NCBI GenBank assembly: GCA_017644185.1
Contig: JAEPMA010000011.1
Span: forward strand, 53,345 to 117,344
Length of the DNA stretch: 64,000 bases
Direction: 5' to 3'
Origin: Rhodospirillales bacterium
GTDB lineage: Bacteria; Pseudomonadota; Alphaproteobacteria; Rhodospirillales; Casp-alpha2
Shown: positions 46,501 to 49,023 of the stretch, in pieces
Position numbering within the stretch: position 1 is the first letter of the stretch
Layout of the letters: every line of letters starts with the position of its first letter
Notes under the pieces: generated by a model
What the model saw: the letters and a program-made list of their open reading frames with translations, nothing else
Told to the model about the DNA's origin: nothing
Database searches by the model: none
Program-made: the position numbers and the translations under genes

Positions 46501-48938
46501 CCCTCGAACCTGAGCCCGGTCGTAATGTCGACACCACCGGTGAGGACCAGCGGGAAGCCCGAAAGCGACTGCGGCACCGTCAGGCTGAACGAACCGTAGG
46601 TGTCGGTCGTGGTCGATATTTCACCGCTGTCGAGCGTACCGTTCTCGTTCGTGTCGACGAATACTGTCGCGCCCCGCAGATAACCGTCGATCGCGGTCCC
46701 GCTGGACGTCACATCGGGATCGGTGTCCGTCGTATCGGCAGGTTGGGTCGGATCGTTGTCGTCATCGTCGTCGCTGCCGGTATCCGGCGGGGGGGACGTA
46801 ACGGGCGGCGGCGATACCGGGGACGTCGTGAATACAGGTGTAATGGTCGTTGGAGGCGGCGGCGGTGCCGTCGTGGTCGTCGGGGGCGGCGGCGCTAAGG
46901 GCGTGTCGTCTCCGCCATCGCCACCGTCACCACCTTCACCGCCTTCGCCACCGTCACCGGTTCCGTCACCCGTGCCATCACCGGTTCCGTCACCCGTGCC
47001 ATCACCGGTTCCGTCGCCCGTGCCATCACCGGTTCCGTCGCCCGTGCCATCACCGGTTCCGTCGCCCGTGCCGTCGCCGGGTTGAGAGGACTCACCGCCT
47101 TCCGTGCCGCCGGAACCGGATCCGTCGTCAAGGAGTTCACGCCCCCCGTCACCCACGTCACCGCCATCCTGGCCATCACCGTCACCCTGACCGTCCTGGC
47201 CCGCGCCCTTCGACGCCGCTTCCTGGGCCGCCGCTTCGGCGCGTGCCGCGGCTTCATCCGCCGCCGCCTGACGGGCCGCCGCTTCTTCGGCCTTGGTCTG
47301 GGCTTCGACCTGTTTCTGCTCGGCGCGGGTCTGGGCTTCCTGTTCCTGCGCTTCGGCCTGTTGGGCTTCCTGCTGGACTTCCTGTTTCTGCTGTTCGACC
47401 TGTTGTTTCAGGTGGGTTTCGACACCCGCCGCGTCGGCAGCCTGCACGACCGCCGCTTCCGGGCTGCTTTCCAGCGCCGCTGCCTTGGCCGCTGCCGCCG
47501 CCTTGGCCGCCGCCGCCGCTTCGGCCTGTTTCGCTGCCGCTTCGGCACCCACCTGAGCCGCCTGCGCTTCCTTGGCCGCACTTTCAGCCGCCGCCGCTTC
47601 CGCCGCCGCCTGTGCCTGCGCCGCCGCGGCCGCTTCCGCCGCTGCCGCCGCTTCGGCTTCCGCCGCGGCCGCCTTGGCCTGTTCCGCCGCCGCGGCCGCC
47701 GCTGCCTGTTCTTCGGGGGTTGCCGCCGTGGCCGCGGCCGCTTCGGCCTCTGCCGCCGCCTGTGCCGCCGCCGCCGCTTCCGCGGCCTTGGCCGCCGCCG
47801 CCGCTTCCTGCGCGGCTGCCTGTTCCTGCGCCGCCGCCGCTTCGGCCTTCGCCGATTCGGCTTCTGCCTCTGCCGCCTGCTCCTGCTGCTGGGCTTCTTC
47901 GGCTTCGGCCTGTTTCTGTTCTTTTTCCTGCTCGGCCTGCTCGGCTTGCTGGCGAACCTGCTGTTGTTCCTCGAACGCCTGATTGGCTTCCTGGACCACT
48001 TCGGGGGGCAGCGAGTTCTCGGCGTTCGGCAGGTTCTTCATCGCCGAACCGAAGGCCTGACCGAACTGGCGCGCCGTCATCACGAACGGCTCGGACGGCG
48101 CATCGCCACGGCTCGACACCGACATCGCCTGGAAGGCCTGGTTGATCACCCTGGAACCGGCATCGGTCGAAATCGTGATTTCACCCACGAACCCGCCGGT
48201 TTCGTTGGTGATCGCAATCGTGATCTGGCCCTGCGCGTTGACGCCGCCGCCGCCCGCCGTCCCACGGATACCGATGGTCGCGGTGGGGGTGTCGACGACC
48301 ATGGCGTCGACGCCGGTCTTGGCGATCTGGCCGGAAACGAAGGTGAACGCGCCCTGCAGCAACGAGATCGCGGCTTCGCCCTGCTGGGCGGCCGGGTCGT
48401 AGATCATCTCGTCCAGGACCATCCGCCCGGCCTCGCCGAGCGCAAACGTGCTCTCGTCGGCGAACACGATACCCACGGCCCCAGCCTTACCTGTTTCGAT
48501 GACGTCGCCCTGGAACACCGGATCGCCGGCCTGAAGGGTGACCTTGGTGCCGTCAGCGCGGGTCACCTCGACGGTGCCCTCGATGGTCTCGACGGTGCCG
48601 ATCGGCTCGACCTGTGCGATTTCCTGGGCCTGGGCGTATTGAAGGTCGGTGCGCGGTCCGGCGAGGATGGTCGCGGTCTCGCCGCGAATCATGACGCCGT
48701 CGGGGGTTTTGATATCTGGGGGATCGGGAAGATCGAAATAGCCGCGGACGATCACCAGTTCGCCGTCGGGGCCCTTGATCACCAGATCCGGGCCTTCGCG
48801 GTCGAAATCGGCGCGCAGGAACCACGCTTCACCGATCACGACATCCTTGCCGGCCTCGGCAGTGATCAGGATGTGATCATCCCCCGAACGATTAGCGCCC
48901 CCAGCGCCGCCACCGTTATCCGTCGGCATATTATTCAT
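19506..48938 (-). CDS. Giant 9,810-residue multidomain RTX/LamG/cadherin-like adhesin
   Basis: A single uninterrupted frame. Order with approximate residues: FecR-like domain (112-270); Ala/Glu/Gln-rich helix (310-574); Gly/Asp-rich region with GDGT repeats (575-675); Pro/Thr linker (678-740); a CNA-B-like strand domain and helical region (743-953); six RTX nonapeptide clusters (1042-2092); a VCBS-like region (2123-2353); beta-helix-like strands (2362-2836); 21 LamG-like domains with 8 cadherin/Tandem-95-like domains (2837-8325); second beta-helix-like region (8325-8980); RTX (8994-9053); seven FG-GAP repeats (9165-9632); RTX (9637-9697); C-terminal tail. There is no Sec signal, LPXTG or anchor. 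RTX repeats, size and an Asp/Ser/Val-rich C-terminus fit type I secretion. It probably binds glycans or surfaces in a calcium-dependent way. The ATG at 48936-48938 follows a G-rich stretch and overlaps a 3-codon frame starting at 48942. Confidence 0.92.
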   Translation of the reverse strand: MNNMPTDNGGGAGGANRSGDDHILITAEAGKDVVIGEAWFLRADFDREGPDLVIKGPDGELVIVRGYFDLPDPPDIKTPDGVMIRGETATILAGPRTDLQYAQAQEIAQVEPIGTVETIEGTVEVTRADGTKVTLQAGDPVFQGDVIETGKAGAVGIVFADESTFALGEAGRMVLDEMIYDPAAQQGEAAISLLQGAFTFVSGQIAKTGVDAMVVDTPTATIGIRGTAGGGGVNAQGQITIAITNETGGFVGEITISTDAGSRVINQAFQAMSVSSRGDAPSEPFVMTARQFGQAFGSAMKNLPNAENSLPPEVVQEANQAFEEQQQVRQQAEQAEQEKEQKQAEAEEAQQQEQAAEAEAESAKAEAAAAQEQAAAQEAAAAAKAAEAAAAAQAAAEAEAAAATAATPEEQAAAAAAAEQAKAAAAEAEAAAAAEAAAAAQAQAAAEAAAAESAAKEAQAAQVGAEAAAKQAEAAAAAKAAAAAKAAALESSPEAAVVQAADAAGVETHLKQQVEQQKQEVQQEAQQAEAQEQEAQTRAEQKQVEAQTKAEEAAARQAAADEAAARAEAAAQEAASKGAGQDGQGDGDGQDGGDVGDGGRELLDDGSGSGGTEGGESSQPGDGTGDGTGDGTGDGTGDGTGDGTGDGTGDGTGDGTGDGTGDGGEGGEGGDGGDGGDDTPLAPPPPTTTTAPPPPPTTITPVFTTSPVSPPPVTSPPPDTGSDDDDDNDPTQPADTTDTDPDVTSSGTAIDGYLRGATVFVDTNENGTLDSGEISTTTDTYGSFSLTVPQSLSGFPLVLTGGVDITTGLRFEGTLKAPAGSTVVTPLTTLMQYMVDNGDAANEDAAHDLILSKLGISLGTGDDLRDYDPIDAGDGGVFAAGLKIVSTAQLLASAIEGRSGTASAATVDAVIAALASELANVDENNASDSFDTQARITSIINRVASNLSGVTATHFTGNADEIAGLIQQANSHFDSNTASFDALAQGAYTALGSATNHIYGAGQGQDFSNVNGGFNFSTSASSASHVSFTATTNFVIGTAAGDFVSVEDTIQSTSGRDIIDGLGGNDVIDADDGADVVFGGAGNDTLYGQGGNDFLYGDAGNDTLEGGTGTDVLDGGAGNDTFIIDAETGVADTVIGGAGSDTLSFENGDGSSTITAGLGNDSFTGAAGLSTVNFSGIENLLGASGQTNVFTGDSGDNTLTGGGVYDSLSGGAGNDTLDGQGGADILDGGDGADTIFGGSENDTIDGGAGDDDIDGGTGDDTITGGTGNDTIDGGAGTDRVQLAGSRNDYTYEEVSTGVFEFTRTSTGEVDTLTNVELVAFDSGPSLSLESVNETNGSGTVGGSEQGDTITMTGDGEAFGFGGPDTLSVTDAPTDVTLEGGEGNDILEVDHGNSGTIVARYEGDIGDIAIADDSAVVRAPFETADSALSAALDSILGSDRSGSSEGLLYDANQLVLDNGTDQLIVENPSDFTVSSSDDIGAKISSLLSLVGSTGLDTAAADLFIAALEDIQTALDDAISDATAAFANVPTVNATDYPERAETQSIVAGNVTSYLSGSFNTISALLGAENYNQSELDHISGATSSDHFFVTATDNFTADGDEGTDVLTDINAVEFEGGIKVSVSDILNNSFTGTAAADDIDLGDESTNVAFGGAGDDTLTGTASADIISGGAGVDFIDGGDGDDQISGGRGDDTLIGGLGNDRLVGSEGNDTLVGGDGSDTLDGGAGTDTAYFTNNIEDYSFDATFDADGDLSSLTVGHYPANTQSLSGEGLDVLRNIENLTFADGTLNLGNLSALGTASDDLLLGSFNNETFTAGAGNDVVYGQGGDDRLDGGAGNDTLIGGAGADTFVVSEGDDTIIPDSGNDTLEFDTTGRELRGMVRDGTDLVLSFADAAGDVHTTTVQGAFGATPLQSIVLKEDGETDETYDFQVSFTGGLGNDILFSTSAGSIINGGDGNDIIVGGVGNDILTGGEGDDLFLGSDGDDTIVGGNGFDSVTYETADSAVNVDLGLGTATGGAGNDQISGIWDVDGSRFDDIITGNTDDNILYGGAGDDTLNGGVGENYLIGGDGDDTLIYNGEDFEVNGGAGNDTVVIEDGFDFALKHGGTPSDPSIPTTPTTGADPVDAMLEIENILLSGASGNDLYLDAAGVLRVTDTDNTLTIQGGTGDTVTVTDADGTWSLTGTESIDGEIYNVYEADLDHDSNPVTPDQTITLKVDQDIEQGGIANAAAQVSDPTIVGAGQALFSVDGVVITDSDDQGGTYTVTIATGGLAFLNVDDTVSGGLTAAGIDGDNSNTVTLTGTLTAINATLAASGGLTYATNGQTGSDALSITVVDDGGTVGIARTVSDSIDVNLNLITTSTNANPGSVQWGNAATWAHPGPDSGSTNVVPTSAHHAYIIDGSGGMTVGDGGDYTVGAVSIGNGITISNGSSLTVEQFIDFKFDASFIGRGLIGNSLQLSTDGELYLNGAVDDDDGSLYLKDGILGGTGSLAMSKITFGVSSTVSDDLTVQDLSITINSSGANVSYSQGGGTKTFNNVDMTVEGDLRLSSGNENFILAGGSEITVISGGLLDLEDADGINVGSGGGKVTVEAGGTLDRSTNTGDTAIHAEVDLAGTLTVQAGRLELAGGGRITNTVSTSSGAILELSGSTAFDVDDTLNLGGSGLTLLDGATVNVTGDLSVLGSHTLEIAAGATVNLTDGSFSNGGIVTGEGTLVIADGVTFTNTGIIDPAGTLTIDGEVALGSSGSLWLDIDNTSAHDALTVSALDLSDLGDTLNLSFNEGASDGDTFEIVSYSETDTDLSDVFNNVNVSGLTLGQDVVLDYTATGITARVVEAPNILGASIHAGTVQFDGVDDVVSVAHDASLNPGVSDFTAEVWFYYDGTAPVSNQRIMGKGFIGSASEGWGINLEPTGVTVQVNTEDTNVNANKAGQFFDINNLTEGWHHVAMVIDASGQTVTGYLDGSNTGWADDPTYGSDFTSSLIDPDDDLLFGDRTDGGAPYDGAIGDARIWNVARSQSEIADNMATRIDMPGSELNLQGYWTFDELDVNGAAQDLSQNSNDAQVLQGPPQNPAGSALSFDGIDTVAESDFASVPHDAALNQNEFTWEATIRWDGSSGLQTVMSKGVAGNLSGIRLGIQDGQVNLGIAANSTPHGVTGSTNLTPGEWVTISGSYDGRYMKVYVDGQEDGSFDLGSVTATELSTGSTTEPLLIGREFDQLVSSSVRPFGGDIGEVRVWDDVRSPVELDADSNVALTDPATLSSSDDLLAYYKFDDPSLTTITNLATNSVVGDVTLASGDNAPSYVGTPVLLGSDVSGALDFDGTDAVVSIPDSSDFRFSGGVSLSAWVELDKLTTYGTSSDNNDIQTIIGRFGSGASNRAFLFEEFDEGKLRFSVTTDGPSVVTDAAVFEVGKPVHVAVTYDNSTVKLFVNGEVVKTAAVSDAIPDAVGMDTLIGDINIATQDRFVDGRIGDVAIFNQGISEDDIRSIYRSGVDDAATGLIGHYDLGAADINTGTVSDLSAAGNDANLGTSSTAGEVSEPVPGSLNFGPPIYASEISLLEDGAYSGTISAEDASSTLTFEVESGSEPSNGVLTLDSGTGLFTYTPDANYSGLDSFTVKVTDEDGKFAYKLISIGVESQPDAPTNLGVQSHIENALVLDGSNDYVDAGRGTNDSLAIAGDVTVEFWMQKDTNADSSPFTFGASGETAAANVQYQLYFDNGQLKYYHESGSGSDTVLNFGDIGVNEGDWAHIAMVRDATAKTVSLYVNGELSGTAKSYVNDPSGGTSSSMLIGRTATFSEYFDGKLADMRVWNDVRSIDEINANMDTYISPSESGLVSNWKMDDAPGAAATVTDATGNADGTASGGPVFGLAEVQPRTEFNVLEDAQTVLELVATDTEGDPISLTIDTLPANGTLYQTSDGSTLGAAITAGDPVTNVNGKVIFVPAADFNGDTTFDFSADDGTLTTTQTITLDVAPVNDAPDVLGVQGSVNSLQFDGVDDDVTVTDAADFLTGAGAFTYETWFRSSASGLQSLVDVGTVSTGQGAGIFIDASGNLSASVTSQFSIASGTTVNDGEWHHAAFSHDGSGGYKLYLDGVLADSTTSSAPSLASGTLVFGDNNAGSAPLEGELADVRAWNVERTADQIADNYQHLIETPESASENPGLVGNWTFDTINSNGTATDLTLNGNDAQVVTAAPPVNTALDLDGAGTQDFVQIASGVPAMSKITIEAWVNPDNVTGPHSIFASGPSAALTTLLNIEDGKLAFYTNNSGWKYTTDLVSTGEWQHVAVTFDPATDELDFYIDGVADSGGTQTVTQTLPTNTSAAIGNQSSTGEGNVNPFDGQIAEVRLWDAARTQSEIGEYKDIQLSSGEASNGLVGYWPLDDGSGTTAAAVVGTDGTVQDGASAHGTPPWVTVEHPTPVLLGDNVRTALEFNGTDQSVGLADTSTLEVSGGSFTLEGWFQTEATGATQQIILFGGTDANNRLGLAVNGSDELQVNAGAESLSSDVTVTDGVWHHAAATFDSATNDLTLYLDGSVAAVLNVPGGIDYDAASNYGAIGANRNQLGDFFEGALSDLRFWDGARTADEIADAMNGYVASDHPDLVANWRLDGEAGAAANGETVTDYAGDLDGTIAGTPTYLSDPIPTAAVEASISENTSLTGVIVATELDGDDITYAVADGGQPENGTLTVDATTGEYTYKPVDDFNGTDTFTVKAVDEFGAIGTQQITVSVDADADAPVILGASDAQIFIQLDGDDDYLTVEDDFSVDFGASDFTVEAWVDLANLSGNATLFDKRDSSGAGVFAYVDSSGFINLGMSDGLQLNAGGSSTGTVDADGWHHVAISVDRDGNADFYIDGMLSGSADVTAFDQYSLANNDPLLIGKAHDDTDYLQGAIDEIRVWKEARTDLEIAQNYATKIATPTAEDKLVGYWNFDNIDTHDEEYANDLSSYGNRLYAGDPYLNDVSDNASGESVNHLIKASDFNGTSSYVDLSANAAALSTGTGSFTYEAWVKTTNTTTDGEILTIGETSGTGQGAQFRVLSSGTLKFQTIGDPSGPISTGLVNDGLWHHVAVRYDATTGMATLVIDGEEDGTAAISPSFGDSVAYIGQNATGDNYFFDGEIADVRVWDYARDTGEISEGRENFPQPDEEGLLAHYKLDGADGSAIGDSSVNGYDGTSSGVQTTEAAAPVFSAAITMDEDQTFTGNLGAIDPDGATSLTFTAQSDAATANGGTVSVTTGGIFKYTPADGYTGADTFDVTVADAEGHETTRTITINTAAYDDPSALLGVAPTSAGLQFIENDSDDTLDTRVVVPDDTALNFGTDDFTIESWVLDRATDADHHMILDKRDGSGNGYLAFLNPNNTIRLQINSGGNTQNIDSSVTVTADEWHHIAITVDRDSGVTFYVDGEKDETAGVQSLISTVDNESIDSSADLVIGDSAVDGSSVKGWTGQLDDIRLWREARTADEIANNYQQRLDSGVDTTNLEGYWRFDQITDAGKAADLSGNENDAMVGQGAPVDPFAAVMTFDGATDKIETAAPPPVSGSHTVEAWFKTTSSGTVGVVSTDDANADGKNAFQIYVTNGQPNVEVAGDNGIDVFTLTANTTNDGEWHHIAYSYDAVTQTFTTYLDGAPAGGSQTLNQDIGSFAPDGNLQIGVNRLDSANFGGEISDVRVWDDIRTSTEIADNYDTRLSGEEPGLAGYYRLDTDGADSSSSGNDGTLTGTTMSDTSTMPTPIPFARAMEFDGTGDGVLIDDGNGTLDPDSFTIEAWAQASFSDTDAHRIMVNDSTNASNATWSLNVNNGTFRFSSILTDGSFAQIDSGISATDGLNHHVAATYDADTMTFKMYVDGNLVGEQTSSFHPEVSEGTVAIGRFNAGVEQGWEGSIADARVWDDVRTIDQIRDGMTGYVDANTPNLVGNWRLNDAVGATEAGDTVIDSTGNNDGATVGDPAFIDGAAPVYSYQFTTDEDMAVYGSVVATDVDTGALTFSITKGADHGSLDLNADGTFVYTPAGNYSGADNFEVRVSDGSSTVTRRINVSVEAENDAPEILGAQAASGVIQLDGVDDYVQVPHDQELNPGEGSFSVQIMADFRDTATLQSLISKGNDTSSIEGWNIFIESGYLYVRMGNGGVDASEKAELRYDLSGVDGWHEVTFTLNRDTGSFDAYFDGNATGWSQTAGRDNDPSGWDISSPDPLLIGKTIADTGFADTSVDEVRIWNKALSADEVADTTNTELTGSEPGLTAYWQFETDQYDPSTGTIADQTGNGFDAHLGALSVGDNAEPSVIIPPVQAMQFNGSDKIVVLDNDELSTGTDDFSIEAWVYRTTTGTENVIIDNRDSAFKGWMLGVSSGDTLELAMEDAEGNTSNVFSTATIPAGRWVHVAVTADRDGEATFYVNGVNGGSANIEASPGSLTAVSNLLIGDTDTSGSTYNGWNGMLSDVRVWDHVRDPSEIGGDNFGNLQQPQPGLVGNWRLDDPSGTGSAIDFSGHGNNGTITGATSVTTAPEIFGTELSTNEDTPLIGILKATDAEGDALTWSLVSGPNNGQLSILADGTFQYVPDEEFSSTDTFTAKVTDANGASRTQTYTISVGDQVDAPEILGVSAHETVLQFAGQDALAAGRGDSDQLAITGDVTVEMWINPSTLKNAHLLTFGTAQETLEGNVLYGLEMQAGGELRFFHEDAGLNNVVPTTGAGTISAGEWAHVAAVRDTDLGEVSFYVNGELIETIEYSGEAAGGTDSQLLFGGLDLTSDYEGLMDEVRVWNGTRTADEIAANYQRKFNDAEIEQASELVGYWDFDEKNADGSYVDLTGNGADAVPTSTTVSDVAGHLSRYTTFDGTDDNIIVANNANQSATNITIETWFRADPTGTGFQRIIGKETDGGAAGEYSLYLDGDGYLNGTGGGTNLTEAVNMRDGEWHHAALVIESGIIGVGNTRLYLDGVEVENSGLGLLVPAPSSSQPFMIGDFDDDGDYPQNFKGDIADVRIWNDVRTAAEISDNRATEFTSGEQGLVGYFKLDDASGVTAVDSASAGNDGTLQNGAEFVSDVLDRNAVAAHVSKHASFDGIVGATGDNIAIPDNAAYETTTLSVEVWFRAEVVQEAGASYHRLVTKPTTGNGNVFSLGFTEATGQLFGAAGSSFITPPNGVGPDLRDGEWHHAAMTMQPGTNASSLYLDGVLIHTGTQGSVAGDGSPVMIGDYDDDGSHPQNFKGDIADVRIWSDIRTQAEIADNLLTDLTGAEPGLVGAWKLDADADGTVKDISPTLNDGTLQNGASITETALLEVPTGDGLYFDGNDTGIQIPHSADFQLTSDFTMGAWIKPDDLSGVQRIIAQEADSTLDGFSFALNDDGLRLTYFGQEDLDISASALADAGVSLKAGQWAHVAVSIDSDYDATFFVNGVSVGTVANTVTPSFNIDEPLRIGSSVNSTPEVVEEFAGVISNVGLWSGALNEAQVQAEMNGTLDPSADFVLGYWPLDEGTGSTVQDISGGDHHGAFDGALSWVDTGPEIYADQTFVLEGGLLRGDIGVSDNDAGETFTFSVVSDTHFGELTVDASTGAFSYEPVRGFIGEDRFTIRATDSDGLFVEKEITFEVDNNHNDAPKIDAYDGGAHVSLQDTETVTMTGAASTTPEDFTIETWFRADGSHDDGDILFSVPGGTHEYGVAFNASGGLNGFVQGTEATGPAVNVLDGEWHHVAFTFDSATDDFNVIVDGQAGTAGNQSFTSTSGDLTFGSGTSGAGLVGDFDEVRYWNEVRTGSQITEYMNKVIDVNDGSPLISYWRADESAGTTLTDVMGGPDVTVPAGALVTDEDPTLPLNRPQPGAMLFAGGLGSYAELGSHTLEQEEFAFSFWGNVETSSSPNRLLEVNTGDGAGNNLIEMTLGAEGELTVLISDGSTPVSITLSDQFSYGEWSHYAVSYDGTDLNVYVDGELAGSADASGIDLNGRFGTLYAGNSGDDLSPGSGYGLEGALSELRMWNTSLNQAEVNAEMLGRVPATAHPVEGYWPLDNSQLLTDQIMDATGNGHTGTAYNTIDFPILPPIPGNAAGMTFDGATGYVKAEYEGEGDNPLALEGDMTVEFWVNPDSFSGGRVFSFSGETTTLDDGPNNSLYELYITTGGNVQWVQESGEGVDASPAAFTSTGITTGTWSHVALTRDASAQTITLYVDGVAVGSPISYPTQPTGGEDGDLFIGVNGGMQHFFDGQIADFRVWNDVRTPAEIADGLSHSLVGGEQGLVGYWPLTDGSDRAAHDLTQNGIDGALHGGVDWIDRNLAVVPESTTYHGRLNAFDADGDALTYSLETDANNGGVTVNADGTYTFLPAGGYTGSDQFTVKVTDANGGVDYMTVTTATYGTTTWNGSVGDDVSDASNWSDGLPDEYTKIVIGDTSNPPMLTTGGYPLDIMTVAGMDNSGPDDFAVASGAALELAQPITSTISGGSFSLSGDLWGRGSLEIGAAGTFNFLEGSIGTDGIVSSLGTTVITGATTRTVDTTLVLGGTTTLGNAATINGSGQIEIAGSATVTGTGSTVSNDVYITPDGTLQINALGNNDIDLTGRSVVNAGLILLSGTSTNTLEIDIPNATLLNEGTIQFDSSGASGPRYIRGNLTNNGLIDVDVNGWLRGTAAEPLTVDTRNGVIDIASGAILTVGGGSNVESIIVGPDTVLTGDGILDFDTGNELRIDGAFTYTADMPELLLGSAVSVVSHDGEPVTLTVGPGATLNISTLDFESTVDIVNYGTITSDKHFDIFGKFTNMEGGVFDATLGATTHTMDFGDTVNNFGTMTFNETDSSTSLAAFNVSGGGELNNHGTFTVTQSGAAASTTFTINAFINNQGQMNIERDVNVNAAGTPVHTNAGTLTLANGAVLAFKGTDDFTNLENGWITGTGTLDFSASGTVFQNDGTIDIAGITVATVDNLQVIGDMTATDTSEIVFDVGNNGSAVSDTLTVTGQMTMNGSLSAHFISGFEPAVGDVFNVVSFATAPAASYFDAIQGLEGDGTTLLDLDVDTSFGLVSLTAVANALSPTSGTDILNGSSGADYAYGGDGDDILYGEGGEDLLLGGAGNDRIEVTDNDFSYIDGGDGTDTLLAYNGLDMSVVRNDSIDGFERLDLGFGALTLDGDDVISITNGTNALTGTDDTLVVTRNDFGGAIDIGSGWGTATVQTLTLDGETRSFSVQTHTTTGAKIYIEQAASDITADLDGANGFTIATENPGLDTTGISVTALGDMNGDGFVDFAYSMDENNGTATYSPTYVVFGTGAKLDANFDIAQAVTDGEAIRLTGTGYNELAIASGDINNDGYADIVVGDLDYDDGANLNAGRVSVVFGSATMAAAGTIDISALDGSDGYSIIGYELQDQLGKGVSSGDVDGDGHDDIGIAAPLAGNDQGTAYVIYGAKLAAADALDGVVDGKIDIGELYGSNGGDGTVGFTASAGIGSADGTATATISGDFNGDGLDDLLVGNPNADPDGTGNAGESFLVFGSSSNQGPDFNLSGTPDGTTFVRLKGANAGDLAGTASSAGDVNGDGLDDILIGAPLGGKAYVVYGKSDWSSTATIELASLTATDGFRIDYDAGSNHGTYAAIGDMNGDGIGDIAVTDTDNDIGYVLFGSDDFGATVDLNDIGEQGFSFTLGGGEGVSGTDINGDGYSDLIAGSLDDDAVYVIYGGDFLDDGEATGTPGADTLVGTADNDVIDGGDGGADVLIGGAGNDRLIIGGNDFDRIDGGAGQDTLYLDGNFDLDFTAIADGLVTGIEHIDMDNGMLNVLDIDFSTVLDIGEAIDRLVGEANMLVISRDEDDEVNLVGNWVVREEQPQEAIDGGYTVYDSEDSYASVAVQNVADPGQGQLA
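19850..20030 (-). other. C-terminal RTX calcium-repeat cluster of the giant protein
   Basis: Encodes residues about 9637-9697, including GADTLVGTADNDVIDGGDGG and GGAGNDRL with GGxGxDxUx spacing. It is the last calcium-binding block before the about 110-residue C-terminal tail, the usual position of RTX repeats relative to a type I secretion signal. Confidence 0.8.
20045..21445 (-). other. Seven FG-GAP blades (integrin-alpha-like propeller) in the giant protein
   Basis: Seven calcium-loop motifs of the form D-x-N/D-x-D-G are spaced 55-85 residues apart: DMNGDGFVD, DINNDGYAD, DVDGDGHDD, DFNGDGLDD, DVNGDGLDD, DMNGDGIGD and DINGDGYSD. Each lies in a blade that also carries a VVFG/VIYG-type strand. 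Seven is the number needed to close an integrin-alpha-type beta-propeller, so the domain looks complete. Confidence 0.85.
24215..40430 (-). repeat. Array of 21 LamG-like domains with cadherin-like spacers in the giant protein
   Basis: Each unit opens with an A-x-x-FDGxxDxV-type strand, continues with VEAWF/VEFWV, then W-x-H-V-A, LYVDG and IGD, and closes with ADVRVWNDVRTxxEIxxN and GLVGYWxLD. Units begin, in coding order, near 40425, 39733, 39010, 38001, 36993, 36366, 35682, 34730, 34042, 33100, 32412, 31766, 30813, 30115, 29169, 28497, 27820, 27140, 26180, 25545 and 24873. LamG-to-LamG steps are about 630-725 bp; steps of about 940-1010 bp contain an extra cadherin/Tandem-95-like domain (near 38050-38310, 37020-37335, 34760-35035, 33130-33405, 30850-31105, 29210-29460 and 26215-26480). 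An eighth such domain closes the array at about 23960-24200. Confidence 0.85.
42665..45815 (-). other. Six N-proximal RTX calcium-repeat clusters of the giant protein
   Basis: Clusters with GGAGNDTL-type nonapeptides lie at about 45545-45815, 45095-45405, 43745-44040, 43375-43555, 42960-43150 and 42665-42850. They are separated by strand-rich linkers and, near 44190-44700, by a helical Ala/Ser/Asp-rich region. Together they contain several tens of nonapeptides, expected to fold into beta-rolls on meeting external calcium. Confidence 0.85.
46957..47076 (-). repeat. Tandem 24-bp minisatellite encoding Gly-Asp-Gly-Thr repeats
   Basis: Five contiguous 24-bp units (ten 12-bp half-units) encode a run of GDGT repeats, with further looser Asp-Gly-rich sequence on both sides. 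Copies differ by only a few bases, mostly synonymous (CAC/CGC at one codon). Unit length is a multiple of three, so copy-number change would lengthen or shorten the linker without a frameshift. Confidence 0.9.
47184..48011 (-). other. Ala/Glu/Gln-rich TolA-like helix of the giant protein
   Basis: Residues about 310-574 are almost wholly Ala, Glu, Gln and Lys (for example AEAEAAAAAEAAAAAQAQA). They should form one long alpha-helix or coiled coil, as in TolA domain II. It connects the FecR-like domain to the flexible Gly-Asp and Pro-Thr linkers. Confidence 0.8.
48129..48605 (-). other. FecR-like domain of the giant protein
   Basis: Residues about 112-270 begin with IGTVETIEGTVEVTRADGT and include GDVIETGKAGAVGIVFADES, LLQGAFTFVSG and VVDTPTATIGIRGT, the characteristic course of FecR beta-sandwich domains. 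No FecI-type sigma factor or TonB receptor is adjacent, so signalling through a sigma factor is not indicated. Confidence 0.8.
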
Positions 48939-49002
48939 TCATGGCCCCCCGGCCCGGTGTCCTGCGGCCCCCCGACCGCGAACACACTTTTCTGGTACCA
49001 AA

Positions 49003-49023
49003 CAGGGCGGATTCTTCGCCCTG
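49003..49023. promoter_or_regulatory. Hairpin in the leader region of the giant gene
   Basis: CAGGGCG / CGCCCTG perfect 7-bp arms with a 7-nt loop lie about 65-85 bp before the giant start codon, within the 238-bp gap shared with chaC (48939-49176). That gap becomes AT-rich toward chaC (near 49074-49100) and holds no gene. The hairpin could affect leader folding; its function is unknown. Confidence 0.35.

Noticed and set aside
46957..47076. Possible CRISPR array
   Set aside because: Units are contiguous without unique spacers and encode in-frame GDGT repeats of the giant protein.
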